This document shows positions 1-9,974 of a stretch of 64,000 nt of DNA, piece after piece. The stretch's first letter is position 1. The number at the start of each line of letters is the position of its first letter. The stretch comes from Naumovozyma dairenensis CBS 421 (Eukaryota; Ascomycota; Saccharomycetes; Saccharomycetales; Saccharomycetaceae): contig NC_016484.1 of the NCBI RefSeq assembly GCF_000227115.2, positions 372,001 to 436,000 of the forward strand. The letters are read 5' to 3'. Position numbers and translations under genes: made by a program. The notes beneath the pieces are model-generated. The model made no database searches and was not told the origin of the DNA. It worked only from the letters and a program-made list of their open reading frames with translations.

Positions 1-622
1 ATAAATAAAATAGTTTGGCACCTTGATAAACTTCAGTCCAAAATCTATGCTTTAACCTTTTCTTAGTGGCTCTTAAAGTAGATTGAGACTTGAAAAGATC
101 TAAATGTGTTGCAACACCAAGCACTCTTGGCATACCATGATGTTGAGCTAAATTTAAGAATTCCATGGTTTCCATTTCAAATCCAAAATTACCGTCAATC
201 ATTAGCAGGACTAAATCAGATACTTTTGCTACGTCAATCATTGAATTCAAATCATTAGCAGGACATTCCAAAATGGTTAACCTTCTATGTTTCCCTGAGA
301 CAACTGTTATAGGACCATTAATTTCATTCAAGGTGGATTTAGTCATCCTTCTAATTAGAGATTTAATCAAAGTAGTCTTACCGGTTCCCGGTGGACCTAC
401 CACACTGACGATAAATGGTGGAGGATCATCATCTGGAGTACGATCAACCATAGGTACATGCAATTTCCTTTCATTTACATCACTGGATCTTTGCATGGTA
501 CGAGCCAACTTACCTGGAGCAGAAACAGCAAAGGCCTTGGCATTATGACCTTGCGTATGAAGTTTCTTCTTGGCTGTGTTCTTCTCTTTCGTCTTACGAT
601 GTGCTTTATTTGATTGCTCCAT
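1..622 (-). CDS. BMS1: Bms1 ribosome-assembly GTPase, N-terminal 207 codons (runs off left edge)
   Basis: Bms1 is the essential nucleolar GTPase of the small-subunit processome; with Rcl1 it drives an early 18S pre-rRNA processing step. The minus-strand frame opens at the ATG at 620-622 and stays open to the window edge. The first residues, MEQSNKAHRK, are nearly those of S. cerevisiae Bms1. The P-loop GPPGTGKT lies at residues 76-83. ATHLD at 171-175 sits where GTPases have NKxD, and ECPAND at 119-124 replaces the DxxG motif; both are typical of Bms1. The basic N-terminus (1-25) fits nucleolar import. The neighbour downstream of this start is HSP30, transcribed the same way, whereas in S. 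cerevisiae the neighbour is the divergent YPL216W. No break is seen in the visible part. Confidence 0.98.
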   Translation of the reverse strand, partial: MEQSNKAHRKTKEKNTAKKKLHTQGHNAKAFAVSAPGKLARTMQRSSDVNERKLHVPMVDRTPDDDPPPFIVSVVGPPGTGKTTLIKSLIRRMTKSTLNEINGPITVVSGKHRRLTILECPANDLNSMIDVAKVSDLVLLMIDGNFGFEMETMEFLNLAQHHGMPRVLGVATHLDLFKSQSTLRATKKRLKHRFWTEVYQGAKLFYL

Positions 623-730
623 CGTGAGGGAATGGTTATATTTTGGTTTTATGGAAAATGATTTATTAGACGATTTAAAAGGTAATTTTTTTTTCTGAGA
701 AGTATAAACTGGATCTACTAACTTATTTGA

Positions 731-787
731 AATGAGATGAGATGAGATGAGATGAGATGAGCTTATTACTTTTCTTAGAAAAATTTT
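731..787 (-). promoter_or_regulatory. BMS1 promoter: PAC-like GATGA tandem array beside an RRPE element
   Basis: About 110-165 bp upstream of the BMS1 ATG, six tandem 5-mers (AATGA followed by five GATGA) run from 731 to 760 and give overlapping copies of GATGAG, the core of the PAC motif (GCGATGAG). At 779-787 sits AAAAATTTT, the RRPE core. PAC plus RRPE marks ribosome-biogenesis genes in Saccharomycetes and is bound by Dot6/Tod6 and Stb3. The repeated PAC core is unusual. The rest of the 623-1432 spacer shows AT-rich sequence with nothing else recognisable. Confidence 0.75.
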
Positions 788-1432
788 CCAGATGGTGTTA
801 CCCGGATGGATTTGGCGAAAACAATTTTTGCGTCACACAAAAATTGCTAAAAGGTGGAAAGCTATAGACAATTTTGATGTCAGAAAATAGATTAGTTTTC
901 TTTTACCTGAAACCTTCTCTGACTCATAAATTCAAATACAGAGATAAGAAGATCAGCCATTCAACATTTACCAGAAATTGCTAATGTCATTATAATTACT
1001 ACAACAAAAATGGATAAGGTGAAAACAACTGAAAAAAACACGTTCGCTTGTTTTCCTGTCAAAAATGTGGAAAGCAAAACCTTGCACCATGATCTCTCTT
1101 TTCGAAAAGTTCAACCAATGGGTAGAACTGCCATTTTTGTCAAAACCATCATCTCTAAAGTTTAACTAATTTTTCAATTATAACTTCATCAATAATAATT
1201 CCTTTAATATTTTTATAACGTTCTATATAAACCCCTAAGATTTATACAATAGAAATTTTAAACTTAAGTAGTGATTTTTAAATTGAATATTTATTATATA
1301 AAATTATGTATTAAAGATTAAGTCGTTAAATATTAAGTAAAGAAGACGCAAACATAATTCATGTTTGTTCTATTTTAATAAAAATGGGTGGTTTCTTAAA
1401 AGTAAAAGCGGAAAAACCTCTACCGACTAAAA

Positions 1433-2440
1433 TTAGGATTGGTTGGTTTCTTCAGTTTCTTGTTCTTGTTGAGGAATTTGAGTTTCACCAGATGCTCTTG
1501 GAGAATCCTCATGAACGTTTTTCACTTCAGTTTCATCTTCTTCTTCATCATGATGTTTCAAATGGAACTTATTATTCATATGTAATGACAATGCTGGCAT
1601 CTTACCGTAACGTTTAGCAATAAATAATAAATAAGCTGGTAAGATTGCGAAGATACAGACATCTAAGATACCAAAGAAAACAGCTTCACTATCTGGTTGA
1701 ATCTTATTACCACCTTCAGAGACACCCCAACAAATGAAATATAACCAAACAATACACATGGTTAACATTTCCATACCGGCTGTGACACCTCTAATTCTCA
1801 AAGTAATAAATTGACGTTTAAATTGAACGAATTGAACAATTAACATTGCGACAGCACCGAAGACCCAGTAACCCCATTTATAAGTAGATCTAATTAAGGC
1901 ACCGATTAATAAAGCAACGACCCATGATTCAGTAGCTATCATTTGTAATAGTAATGAATGAATCAATTCCATAGCTGATAAATCGTCAACTTTGTTTTCT
2001 TCTGTAATTGAAATGTTAGTCAATTCAATTAAGAATAATAATGCAGGCCATGATAAGAATAATGAGACATATTTAGAGTAGAAAATTTGTCTAACACCAG
2101 GAGTTTCACCTGTAATACTTGGATCCACGTGTATATGATTGAATTCAGCTTGAATACCAGTCCAACCCAAGTTAGAAGCGTATGTGAAATAAGCAAAGAA
2201 TTCAAATAATGATATTAATAAAGCAGCACCAACTGTATATCTTGATAAAGTAGATCCTTTCATTTCTGCTATGAAGAATAAAGCTAGGTAAACGACTAAG
2301 AAGCAACCAAATATCGAAAAGGCTGCCCATAACCAATCTGAACCTTGAGCTGTCAAGTGGAAATCAATATCTTTTGCAGGGTTCGATCTTATAGCATGGT
2401 TACCTGCACGCATAACAAAATTTGATAACGTTGAATTCAT
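1433..2440 (-). CDS. HSP30: Hsp30-type seven-helix plasma-membrane stress protein
   Basis: This 335-residue protein belongs to the fungal opsin-related family Hsp30/Mrh1/Yro2. It matches Hsp30 best, for example in RGSDWLW-like AQGSDWLW (31-38), the FFAYFTYASNLGWTG block (81-95), STYKWGYW (185-192) and the tail motif SPRASGET (313-320). Seven hydrophobic segments lie near 33-58, 66-90, 121-141, 158-183, 188-206, 222-243 and 254-274. Helix 7 reads LDVCIF, with Phe264 where bacteriorhodopsin has its retinal lysine, so no chromophore is expected. In S. cerevisiae Hsp30 is induced by heat, ethanol and weak acids and restrains the plasma-membrane H+-ATPase. The acidic C-terminal tail (297-335) is cytosolic by family topology. 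In S. cerevisiae HSP30 is on chromosome III, so its place beside BMS1 is a rearrangement. Confidence 0.94.
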   Translation of the reverse strand: MNSTLSNFVMRAGNHAIRSNPAKDIDFHLTAQGSDWLWAAFSIFGCFLVVYLALFFIAEMKGSTLSRYTVGAALLISLFEFFAYFTYASNLGWTGIQAEFNHIHVDPSITGETPGVRQIFYSKYVSLFLSWPALLFLIELTNISITEENKVDDLSAMELIHSLLLQMIATESWVVALLIGALIRSTYKWGYWVFGAVAMLIVQFVQFKRQFITLRIRGVTAGMEMLTMCIVWLYFICWGVSEGGNKIQPDSEAVFFGILDVCIFAILPAYLLFIAKRYGKMPALSLHMNNKFHLKHHDEEEDETEVKNVHEDSPRASGETQIPQQEQETEETNQS

Positions 2441-4347
2441 TATAAAAAATTGGTTTTTTTGTTGTAATTTCTTTGTTAAACTCGAAAGTTTTTTTTTCTT
2501 TAGTTTGTTTTTGTTTTAGTTCTTTGTGTAAAAGTTTGAATGCAAATGTGTTTTGATTAAAGACTTTTCAATTGTATTGTTTTGTGATGTTTTACTTTGA
2601 AATAAAAAAAACTATTGTAATAAATTGGAAAATAAATAATAAAAGAAAAAGTTTTATGTGACTTATATATATTTTGCAAAATCATAAGGAAGAGAGAGCC
2701 AAGGGGATCTGAAGTAATCTCTGATATTTTCAATTACGTAAGAAGAAAGCTGGGGAAGACTCCTCGAATAAACTAGACATTGCCCTTATTCGGATAACTA
2801 ACAAATAACTCATCTCCAATTTGTGAGTTGTGTGCCTATGTCCTATCAATAATTTCACTCAAACTCCTTGTTATCTATAGAGGGCATGAGGCTTCTTGTG
2901 TAAGCTTGATACTTTCTGTAGATCCTTGGCAATGGCATCTAGCTAAAAGCCCACCTTAATTAGTAAAAAGGCCCCTTACATAAGAATGTTATCATAGAGA
3001 AGTCCGAAAATCCAAAATGGCTCGACTTCCTTCTCTGTTCCGACCGAAAACGGGGTCTGTTAGGCGGACTCCTCCCTGGCGTGCGACTTAAGCGCGGATA
3101 TGGGAAAAATAATAATTACATAAGGGGCTTCACCCGGTTGGTCCGTGGGAGAAGACAAGAACAACGGGAGGACTTCTCGAGCCGAGAGTGATAGGCGATG
3201 AGCACTGCATTGAGATAACTATATAATTTCCTACTGTATGTATGTGGAAGTCCGTATTGAATACTGCTGCTATTTTTCAAAGCCTTTCAAGGGGTAAATT
3301 GAAAAGAGATTTTCAAGGAGAAAAGTTAATGGAAGCTTCTAGAAACTTATTTCAGTTGCCATTCTTCTACTAAGGGAAGAGATGTTTTGAATTGAATAAT
3401 CGGGATTTCATAACACTCCAGGCGAGACAATATTAGAGCTTACTAAAAATTGTATATGACGTTTCTTGTTAATATACCCCAAATTCCCATTAAATAGCGT
3501 TGGAAGTTTGGCCTCATTCAAGGGATGTCCAACTCCCTTCTAATATTATTTATAATTAACTTTATCAAATATTTTTACTGTAGTGTTTGTATGTACTACG
3601 GGTGAAGGTTTCCTAAAAAAAAAAAATTGGGAGAGACTTCAAATGCCAATTAGAAAGAAAAACGTTACTTTTCAAGCTTCTGGACCTATCATTAGGTGTC
3701 TGGAAGCATTCGATAAAAATATCGCGAACTAAGAAGGGAGTTTTTTGTTCGTATCTTACTTTTATTGCTCTCTTATATTTTTTCATTTATTAAAAAGGGA
3801 AAAATGTTAATTATTGGAATCTTATCGTTATTGTTTGAATAGGCAAGAAAATCAAACGGAACGGGCTTGGCGGGAACTAATATGTACACCATTGAGATAT
3901 TTCTTTAATCACAGTTATTCTAATCAAGTAGTGTAGGAATTATGTAAACTCTGCTTTGAATATTATTGTCTGCATATATTTAGTAACCTGTAGTATTCTA
4001 GACGTATTCCCGAGTCATAGGAAGAAATAATAGAATAAAAAAAAATCTGTGGAACACGGCCATGGCTCAATATATGCTGTGCATTTACATAGCTGATTTA
4101 TTTAATTAGAGAACGTTCGTTTTTGCTCTTCTTGAAAAGCTAAACTTTGTTTTTTTTTTTTTTTGAATTTAGAAAATTGTGTACGTTTTTGTTAAAATCT
4201 GTAATAACGAAATTGTTGTTTCTTGATTTTTAGATAAACAAAGTCTTGTTAAGAGAAGACCTTCTCCAAAAATAAGATACGTAAAAGCAATTCCTCAGTT
4301 CGAGATTAAATTGATGGGGGTACTTACAAAGAAATAGAAACATTACC
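2441..4347. promoter_or_regulatory. Long divergent promoter region HSP30 / ITC1-like
   Basis: This 1.9-kb spacer separates two divergently transcribed genes. A three-unit heat-shock element, GAAgcTTCtaGAA, lies at 3332-3344, about 890 bp from the HSP30 ATG; it could bind Hsf1. A GC-richer patch at about 3030-3200 contains a lone PAC core (GCGATGAG, 3195-3202). Poly(T) tracts are near 4150-4162. No open frame or RNA gene is recognisable. Confidence 0.45.
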
Positions 4348-7300
4348 ATGGTATTATATAAAGGCAAACCCGTTGAGATACAGGAACTAAAACCTTTACC
4401 CGCTAAACTAGATGATAAAGATGTTTGGTACATCGAACAAACTGGTGAATGGTTCACGAATTATATTAACTACGCCAAAAGACAAGAATTCTATTCCAAA
4501 CCTATATTTACATGCGAAACAACAGGAACATCGAATCTAACTTATTTTGAAGCAAAACGATCTGAGAAACTCCAATTGGATAATCTACATGAAAAATTTC
4601 CGAAATTTATGGAAAGACAAGTAGCTGCATATATACATTTGAGTGAATTTAAAAGTATTGATGATTTGATCGAAGTTATACTTCTCAAATGTAAACACGA
4701 GTTTTTCACAGGAGAACACATATTCCTGAAGAAAAACTATATGCAAGCAACTGAAATCAATGCAGATGCAGCTTATTTGATTAAAGAAAAGAGAACATTT
4801 GAAGCCCTTATAGATCCCACAACTAATGAACTTCTCATTCCAGAATATAGCAAATATTTAATTGCACTGGATATCAAAACGGATGAAAACAAAGCTTTTG
4901 TAGTTGATCATACTCAAATATACCGAAGATCCACTCTGCTGACGACATACCTTTTGAGAACTTTCACGAATCATATTGCTATAAGAGAACAAAAAAAGGA
5001 TAAATGTATGTTTCGTATCAAAGACCAATACTTGAAAGTTTATAACTTAACGGTGAACCGTTGCCCAGGTCCATTAACGGAAACAGATCTTGAATTAGAA
5101 AGAGAAATAGAAACAGAACTAACTGAACAGGAAGTTTCTGGAAAGGGAGCAGCTGGAACGACAAACAAAGATAATCCTAAGGGTGGGACACATATTGAAG
5201 ATAAAAACGGCATATCATTAACAGAAGACATGCCTTTATCACATCATGTTAATTCAAATCTCTCTCTAAAGAAAAGGTTACATTCTCAAACCGATCTCGT
5301 ATCTCCAGAACAATTATCGACAAGAAAGCAAACAAAAGTGGCCGAAGTTGATGGCTCTGCAGTTGTAAATAAGCTACCTCTGTCAGATTCATCGAATACA
5401 TTTTCAGCCCTAGTCAAAGAATCAACACTGCCTGTTGACTACTCACATGATGCAATTATGAGCATAAAAACCAGCAAAAAGGTGCAAGAAATGCTTCACA
5501 ATATTGAAAATGTCATTGATGACTTACAGTTACCTTATCTAGGACCTCCAACGTTTTTTAAAAGATTATATCATTATTCTGATAAGCATTTAGAATATAG
5601 ACCTGTTTCTTCATCTTTACCGTCAAATATTATGGGTAAGCTACTACAAACTTATCAATTTCTTGGAAATTTTGGACCAATTCTAAAATTATCACCTTTC
5701 AGTTTAGATGATTTAGTGACTTCAATAAAATGCACTAATTATTTACAACTAAATGATGAAATAGTGTCTATTGAAATTCGTGATTCAAAGAATCCAGTAA
5801 GTGCAGGACAGGAAGGTGCTGCCTCGGTGTTATCAAAGGATAGTTATGCTGAGAAGGATCTGGAAATCAGTGATTTTAAGACTAATCCAGCCATAAGAGA
5901 CTGGATTCTATCAAGAAACACTGATAAAGTTCATTATTCAATATATAAAGATGATACTGAACCCGACGAGGATTTTTTTTTTGACGTCAATAAGACTGGT
6001 ACGAATCTGCTCGTGGAGGTATTTATTCGATTACTATGTATGTTTACAGATGAGAATGGTAAGTGGCGTTGTTTAGTAGCACCTGAATGGCATGATGGTA
6101 ACGAGGAAAATCTTGACGAGAAAAAGAGGAGAGAAAAAGAAGATGCTTTCAAAGCGATTGATGATAATTTGAATAAAGTATTAAACTATAGAAATATTAA
6201 TTGGGCGGAAAGATTACAGAAAAGACAATTCAATGGTGGATATTGGTTGATTAGTCTCATAGGTGTACTTCAAGATAGTATGCATATTTCTACTTACACG
6301 GAGATTGTTCGTAACTTTACCGAAAAGGTGATTCCTCCAAATATATCAATTGCCATCTTACATAGACAACTATACAAGAATTTTTGTAAAACTTTGACCT
6401 ATGCTGAGAAAATTGACATCCTATGGGTTTTAATGGACATTGTTGCTAACTTTTCTTCTGATTTAAAGAAAATAATCGATAGTTCGGTTGGGTTTTGTAA
6501 CGAGCTTCGCTATGAACAAAGTAGGAACAAAAAAAACTTATTAGCAGCTTCAATGAAATTAACTGACCTTCGCCTTACTTTTACAGATTTAGAGAAGAGG
6601 TATAATGAATATAAGGAAAACGTTGCCGAGAAAGGTAAACCTGAACACAAGAATATACAAGAACAATTAACTGTGACGAATAATCAAATTGGAAGTGAAA
6701 ACCCCAATGGACAGTTGGATAAAGATACCAATGTTAAGAAACCTATAGTCATAGTACGAGATCTTGCTACGCATTCGAAAACACCGGATCTGCCGTTAGG
6801 TGTCAATTTGGATAAGCATACATATAATATACTTGTTTCTTCTAATGATCCGAATAAAGTAAGAACGGAGGGTACAAGCCCGGTTGTTTTAAATAGTATG
6901 TCGAAAGAAAACCTTGAAGCTTTCTTGCAAGATCATGAAGAGCAAATCATTGCACAACAATCAAAACTCAAAAAATTAGAATGGAATGAAGACTATATTT
7001 CCCAAGAGTTGATAAAGAATAATATTGATAAGTTACTTCCTTTAGGTTCGGATAGGTATGGTAACTCATATTATTGGTTTGAATTTAACGGAAATCAATA
7101 CGGTAAATCTTCGGAACAACTTGGATATAATTCTGGCAGAATTTGGATCCAAGGGCCTTCTGCGGAAACTGCGAGACTGCTTTTAGATATCTCCGATAAT
7201 GATATAGCTAGGTGGAGTAAAATTGCACGAGAAGTTGATAAGGTTGAAGCTACTAAAATTGTTTTCAATCTATATGAAGGAGATAACCACCATTATTATC

Positions 7301-8151
7301 AAGTAGATAACGATATTGAGGTCGAATTACTAAATGATAAAAACATCTGTACCCGTTCTGATCTGCTTACACCGATTCAAAGGAAAGTTTTGGATGAGTC
7401 TCCCGGTATGTTATTGTTATCCCGAGACGATTGGTATTGTATTGACACTTTAGAAGATGTTAGAGCGTTGGTAGATTGGTTAGATCAATGGGGTCATAGA
7501 GAGAGTAAACTACTTAAAAATATTGGCATAATGCATGGCTCTATCACCGAAGCATATATTTCAAGAGAAAAGATATCTGGCTCAGCATATCTCGATCCAA
7601 TCGAAGATATGATTATACAAGGTCTGCAAAAATACGAATTAAGCACCTCAGAAGTAGAATATTATCTTGCTAATAGTGCGAAAGCTAAGGGAGAGGCCAC
7701 TCCTGTTCCCAAAGAAGATACATTCAATACTGTCGAACGACCAATACGGAAGGAGGAGGATCTAGTCGAAACAGCAAGGGAAATTCTTGAATTGAACAAT
7801 ACAAAAGTCACTAGGAAGATCTATAATATAGTGAAGAAATTAGAAGAGCAGAACAATACTTTACTTCTGGATCAGTTCCGGACACTTAAATATCATTTAC
7901 CAGATGTTACTATGAAGATTGAGGAAGATACGGATGATATATTGACTGTGTGTAATAAGAAACTGCTAAATCAGAAGAGAATTTTGACTGATTTACTAAA
8001 TAAGAGAAATCATTCTAAAATGGAGATTGTCAGGAATTGGAAGAATGATTTGGCAGAATCGACCGAAGCCATCGATTTTGAGGGGTTATATCGAGATAAA
8101 ATTACAGAAATACGTGACACTTTAAACAAGGAAAGTCTCCCCGCTCCATGA
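4348..8151 (+). CDS. ITC1: WAC/DDT-domain ISWI-complex subunit (Itc1 / YPL216W family)
   Basis: The 1267-residue product is the large non-catalytic subunit type that partners the Isw2 remodelling ATPase and slides nucleosomes at repressed promoters. A WAC domain lies at about 20-130, with the typical start MVLYKGKP and then VWYIEQTGEWF and FTCETTGTSNLTYFEA. A DDT-type segment (GNFGPILKLSPFSLDDLV) is near 435-455. The WHIM/WSD segment LGSDRYGNSYYWFE is near 898-911. Two charged coiled-coil stretches are near 745-790 and 855-890. Position next to CBP3 corresponds to S. cerevisiae YPL216W, the little-studied paralogue of ITC1, but the length is that of Itc1 (1264) rather than YPL216W (about 1100). 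Whether this species kept one or two copies cannot be told from this window. Confidence 0.9.
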   Translation: MVLYKGKPVEIQELKPLPAKLDDKDVWYIEQTGEWFTNYINYAKRQEFYSKPIFTCETTGTSNLTYFEAKRSEKLQLDNLHEKFPKFMERQVAAYIHLSEFKSIDDLIEVILLKCKHEFFTGEHIFLKKNYMQATEINADAAYLIKEKRTFEALIDPTTNELLIPEYSKYLIALDIKTDENKAFVVDHTQIYRRSTLLTTYLLRTFTNHIAIREQKKDKCMFRIKDQYLKVYNLTVNRCPGPLTETDLELEREIETELTEQEVSGKGAAGTTNKDNPKGGTHIEDKNGISLTEDMPLSHHVNSNLSLKKRLHSQTDLVSPEQLSTRKQTKVAEVDGSAVVNKLPLSDSSNTFSALVKESTLPVDYSHDAIMSIKTSKKVQEMLHNIENVIDDLQLPYLGPPTFFKRLYHYSDKHLEYRPVSSSLPSNIMGKLLQTYQFLGNFGPILKLSPFSLDDLVTSIKCTNYLQLNDEIVSIEIRDSKNPVSAGQEGAASVLSKDSYAEKDLEISDFKTNPAIRDWILSRNTDKVHYSIYKDDTEPDEDFFFDVNKTGTNLLVEVFIRLLCMFTDENGKWRCLVAPEWHDGNEENLDEKKRREKEDAFKAIDDNLNKVLNYRNINWAERLQKRQFNGGYWLISLIGVLQDSMHISTYTEIVRNFTEKVIPPNISIAILHRQLYKNFCKTLTYAEKIDILWVLMDIVANFSSDLKKIIDSSVGFCNELRYEQSRNKKNLLAASMKLTDLRLTFTDLEKRYNEYKENVAEKGKPEHKNIQEQLTVTNNQIGSENPNGQLDKDTNVKKPIVIVRDLATHSKTPDLPLGVNLDKHTYNILVSSNDPNKVRTEGTSPVVLNSMSKENLEAFLQDHEEQIIAQQSKLKKLEWNEDYISQELIKNNIDKLLPLGSDRYGNSYYWFEFNGNQYGKSSEQLGYNSGRIWIQGPSAETARLLLDISDNDIARWSKIAREVDKVEATKIVFNLYEGDNHHYYQVDNDIEVELLNDKNICTRSDLLTPIQRKVLDESPGMLLLSRDDWYCIDTLEDVRALVDWLDQWGHRESKLLKNIGIMHGSITEAYISREKISGSAYLDPIEDMIIQGLQKYELSTSEVEYYLANSAKAKGEATPVPKEDTFNTVERPIRKEEDLVETAREILELNNTKVTRKIYNIVKKLEEQNNTLLLDQFRTLKYHLPDVTMKIEEDTDDILTVCNKKLLNQKRILTDLLNKRNHSKMEIVRNWKNDLAESTEAIDFEGLYRDKITEIRDTLNKESLPAP

Positions 8152-8743
8152 AGACATATAATTGGGCATCTTCGAAATCACTCTCTTCATAACAGGAGAT
8201 AATTGTCGTCATCCACTACTGTTACTGTATGATAAACTGTATGCAACGTCGATATGTATCTCAGAGTAGTATTGTACCGATTTTTGCTACGGTTATATAT
8301 GAATCATATACCCAACTCTAGAATTATTTAAGATATACATGTAATATTGATAACCGTCGTTGAGTTTTTGAAAATATACAAGTAACGATCTATTTTGCAC
8401 AGGTTTTACAGTAGAATACAGCAGCCTAGTGTGATAAATTTGGTCAATGCAGGGACAAGGTGTTGGTAATCAAGTTCGAAATAGTCTACGTATATACGTC
8501 CGTTGAGAAAATATATATGTAAAGAAAGTTACTTCCACCGCGCGGAGAAGGGTATGCGCTCTAATAGAGGATCTTTATGCTTCAAAGTATAGTAGCCTAT
8601 GCTAGTAGGACCCTCTTTCATCAACATATTTTGATCGTCAGGCTATTGCCTTGGAGTTAAACTCAGAAACGCAACCATAGCATCACTCTTAGTATTGCTG
8701 CCATTGCTACAAGTGTTTACAGATTTGACACACAACTAATTAA
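8152..8743. other. ITC1-CBP3 spacer
   Basis: These 592 bp contain the 3' end of the WAC-protein transcript and the CBP3 promoter. The sequence is mixed AT-rich DNA with a short GC-rich patch (CCACCGCGCGGAG, about 8536-8548). I see no open frame, RNA gene or recognisable factor site. Confidence 0.4.
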
Positions 8744-9769
8744 ATGCTGAAAGAGATATTATTGAAAAATCGAACTTCCATAATTAAAGGTAAAGGACTA
8801 GGCTCCTTATATAACCGACCATTACAACCTGATTGGCTAAACTGTACATTACACAAACGTCTGCAGTCCACACGATCAATTTCAAGGGACTCTCCAGAGG
8901 GTATTGTCTCCAAGTCACATTTGAAAGAGCCAGATCAAAGTATCCCTACTAATGCTGCGGTTAAACAAGCAGCTAAGTTGAATCCATTGGCCCATTCTAA
9001 GTATGAATCTAAACAATACCAATTACCAAAATGGAAAGAAGCCTTAGGTGAGTTTGTGATTAGCAAGTTTAATCTAGACATGGATAAGATTAGGGCAGGT
9101 CCCGTTGCAGGTTCATACTTTTATAATATTTGTAAAGAGCAAGGTTTACAATTTGAAGATGAACCATTATCTAATTCAGCTAAATTTTTCTATGAAGATT
9201 TGAATTTACCAAGAACTTTCTCACAATGGTTTCAAATCACTATATTACATGAATGGATGTTATTTGTTAGAATGAGAGCCATGCCATTCAAATACGGGAG
9301 GAATTATCAACAAAAATTGGTAGATAGAACTTTCGCAGATATAGAATTGAGACTTTTTGAAGAAATGAAAGTCAATTCAGGAAGGATTGTAGATCAATAT
9401 TTGAAAGATTTCAATTCCCAATTAAGAGGGGCTGTATTTGCATATGATGAAGGGTTTTTCACAGATGATGCTACTTTGGCAACTGCCTTATGGAGAAATT
9501 TATTCGCTGGTAGGAAGGATATTGATATGGTTCATCTAGAGGCGATGGTGAGGTATGTACGTTCACAATTATACGTCTTGAACCAATTATCTGATAGAGA
9601 ATTTGCCACTGGTAAATTCAAGTTTGTTCCAATTAATGAAACTGTTGAAATATTGACATCAAATGAAGAAGCTGTCATGAAAGAAAAGGTCATACAACAT
9701 TATGAAAATTTGGATAAGAATCCAAATATTCTACCAAGTGAAAGAAGTAAATTGTCTTATACAAATTAA
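8744..9769 (+). CDS. CBP3: Cbp3 mitochondrial cytochrome b assembly chaperone
   Basis: The 341-residue protein matches Cbp3, which with Cbp6 binds the mitoribosome exit and newly made cytochrome b for complex III assembly. The N-terminal 45 residues are rich in Lys/Arg, Ser and Leu and lack acidic runs, as expected of a matrix-targeting presequence. The ubiquinol-cytochrome c chaperone domain covers about 130-300; conserved blocks include LHEWMLFVRMRAMPF, FNSQLRGAVFAYDEGF and LWRNLFAGR. Length agrees with S. cerevisiae (335). The start is the first ATG of the frame. It is the positional counterpart of YPL215W, between the WAC gene and THI6. Confidence 0.95.
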   Translation: MLKEILLKNRTSIIKGKGLGSLYNRPLQPDWLNCTLHKRLQSTRSISRDSPEGIVSKSHLKEPDQSIPTNAAVKQAAKLNPLAHSKYESKQYQLPKWKEALGEFVISKFNLDMDKIRAGPVAGSYFYNICKEQGLQFEDEPLSNSAKFFYEDLNLPRTFSQWFQITILHEWMLFVRMRAMPFKYGRNYQQKLVDRTFADIELRLFEEMKVNSGRIVDQYLKDFNSQLRGAVFAYDEGFFTDDATLATALWRNLFAGRKDIDMVHLEAMVRYVRSQLYVLNQLSDREFATGKFKFVPINETVEILTSNEEAVMKEKVIQHYENLDKNPNILPSERSKLSYTN

Positions 9770-9974
9770 TTGGTCAACTCAGGACCCTTAAGACCTTTTA
9801 TCAGGGAATGAGCCGTGTAAATATTCATTCTAACTTTAAGGTACTTTGTTCATACTTTTTTATTTATTTTATTTATTTATTTATTTATTCGTGAATCTCT
9901 ATAACGTGCTTGTTCTATCAACAGACTGTACTTTTCCTGTGTTCCCTTTTGTTCGCTATTTTTTATGACTATTA

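Noticed and set aside
3195..3202. PAC core GCGATGAG in the HSP30/ITC1 spacer
   Set aside because: No RRPE nearby and neither flanking gene is a ribosome-biogenesis gene; chance is likely.
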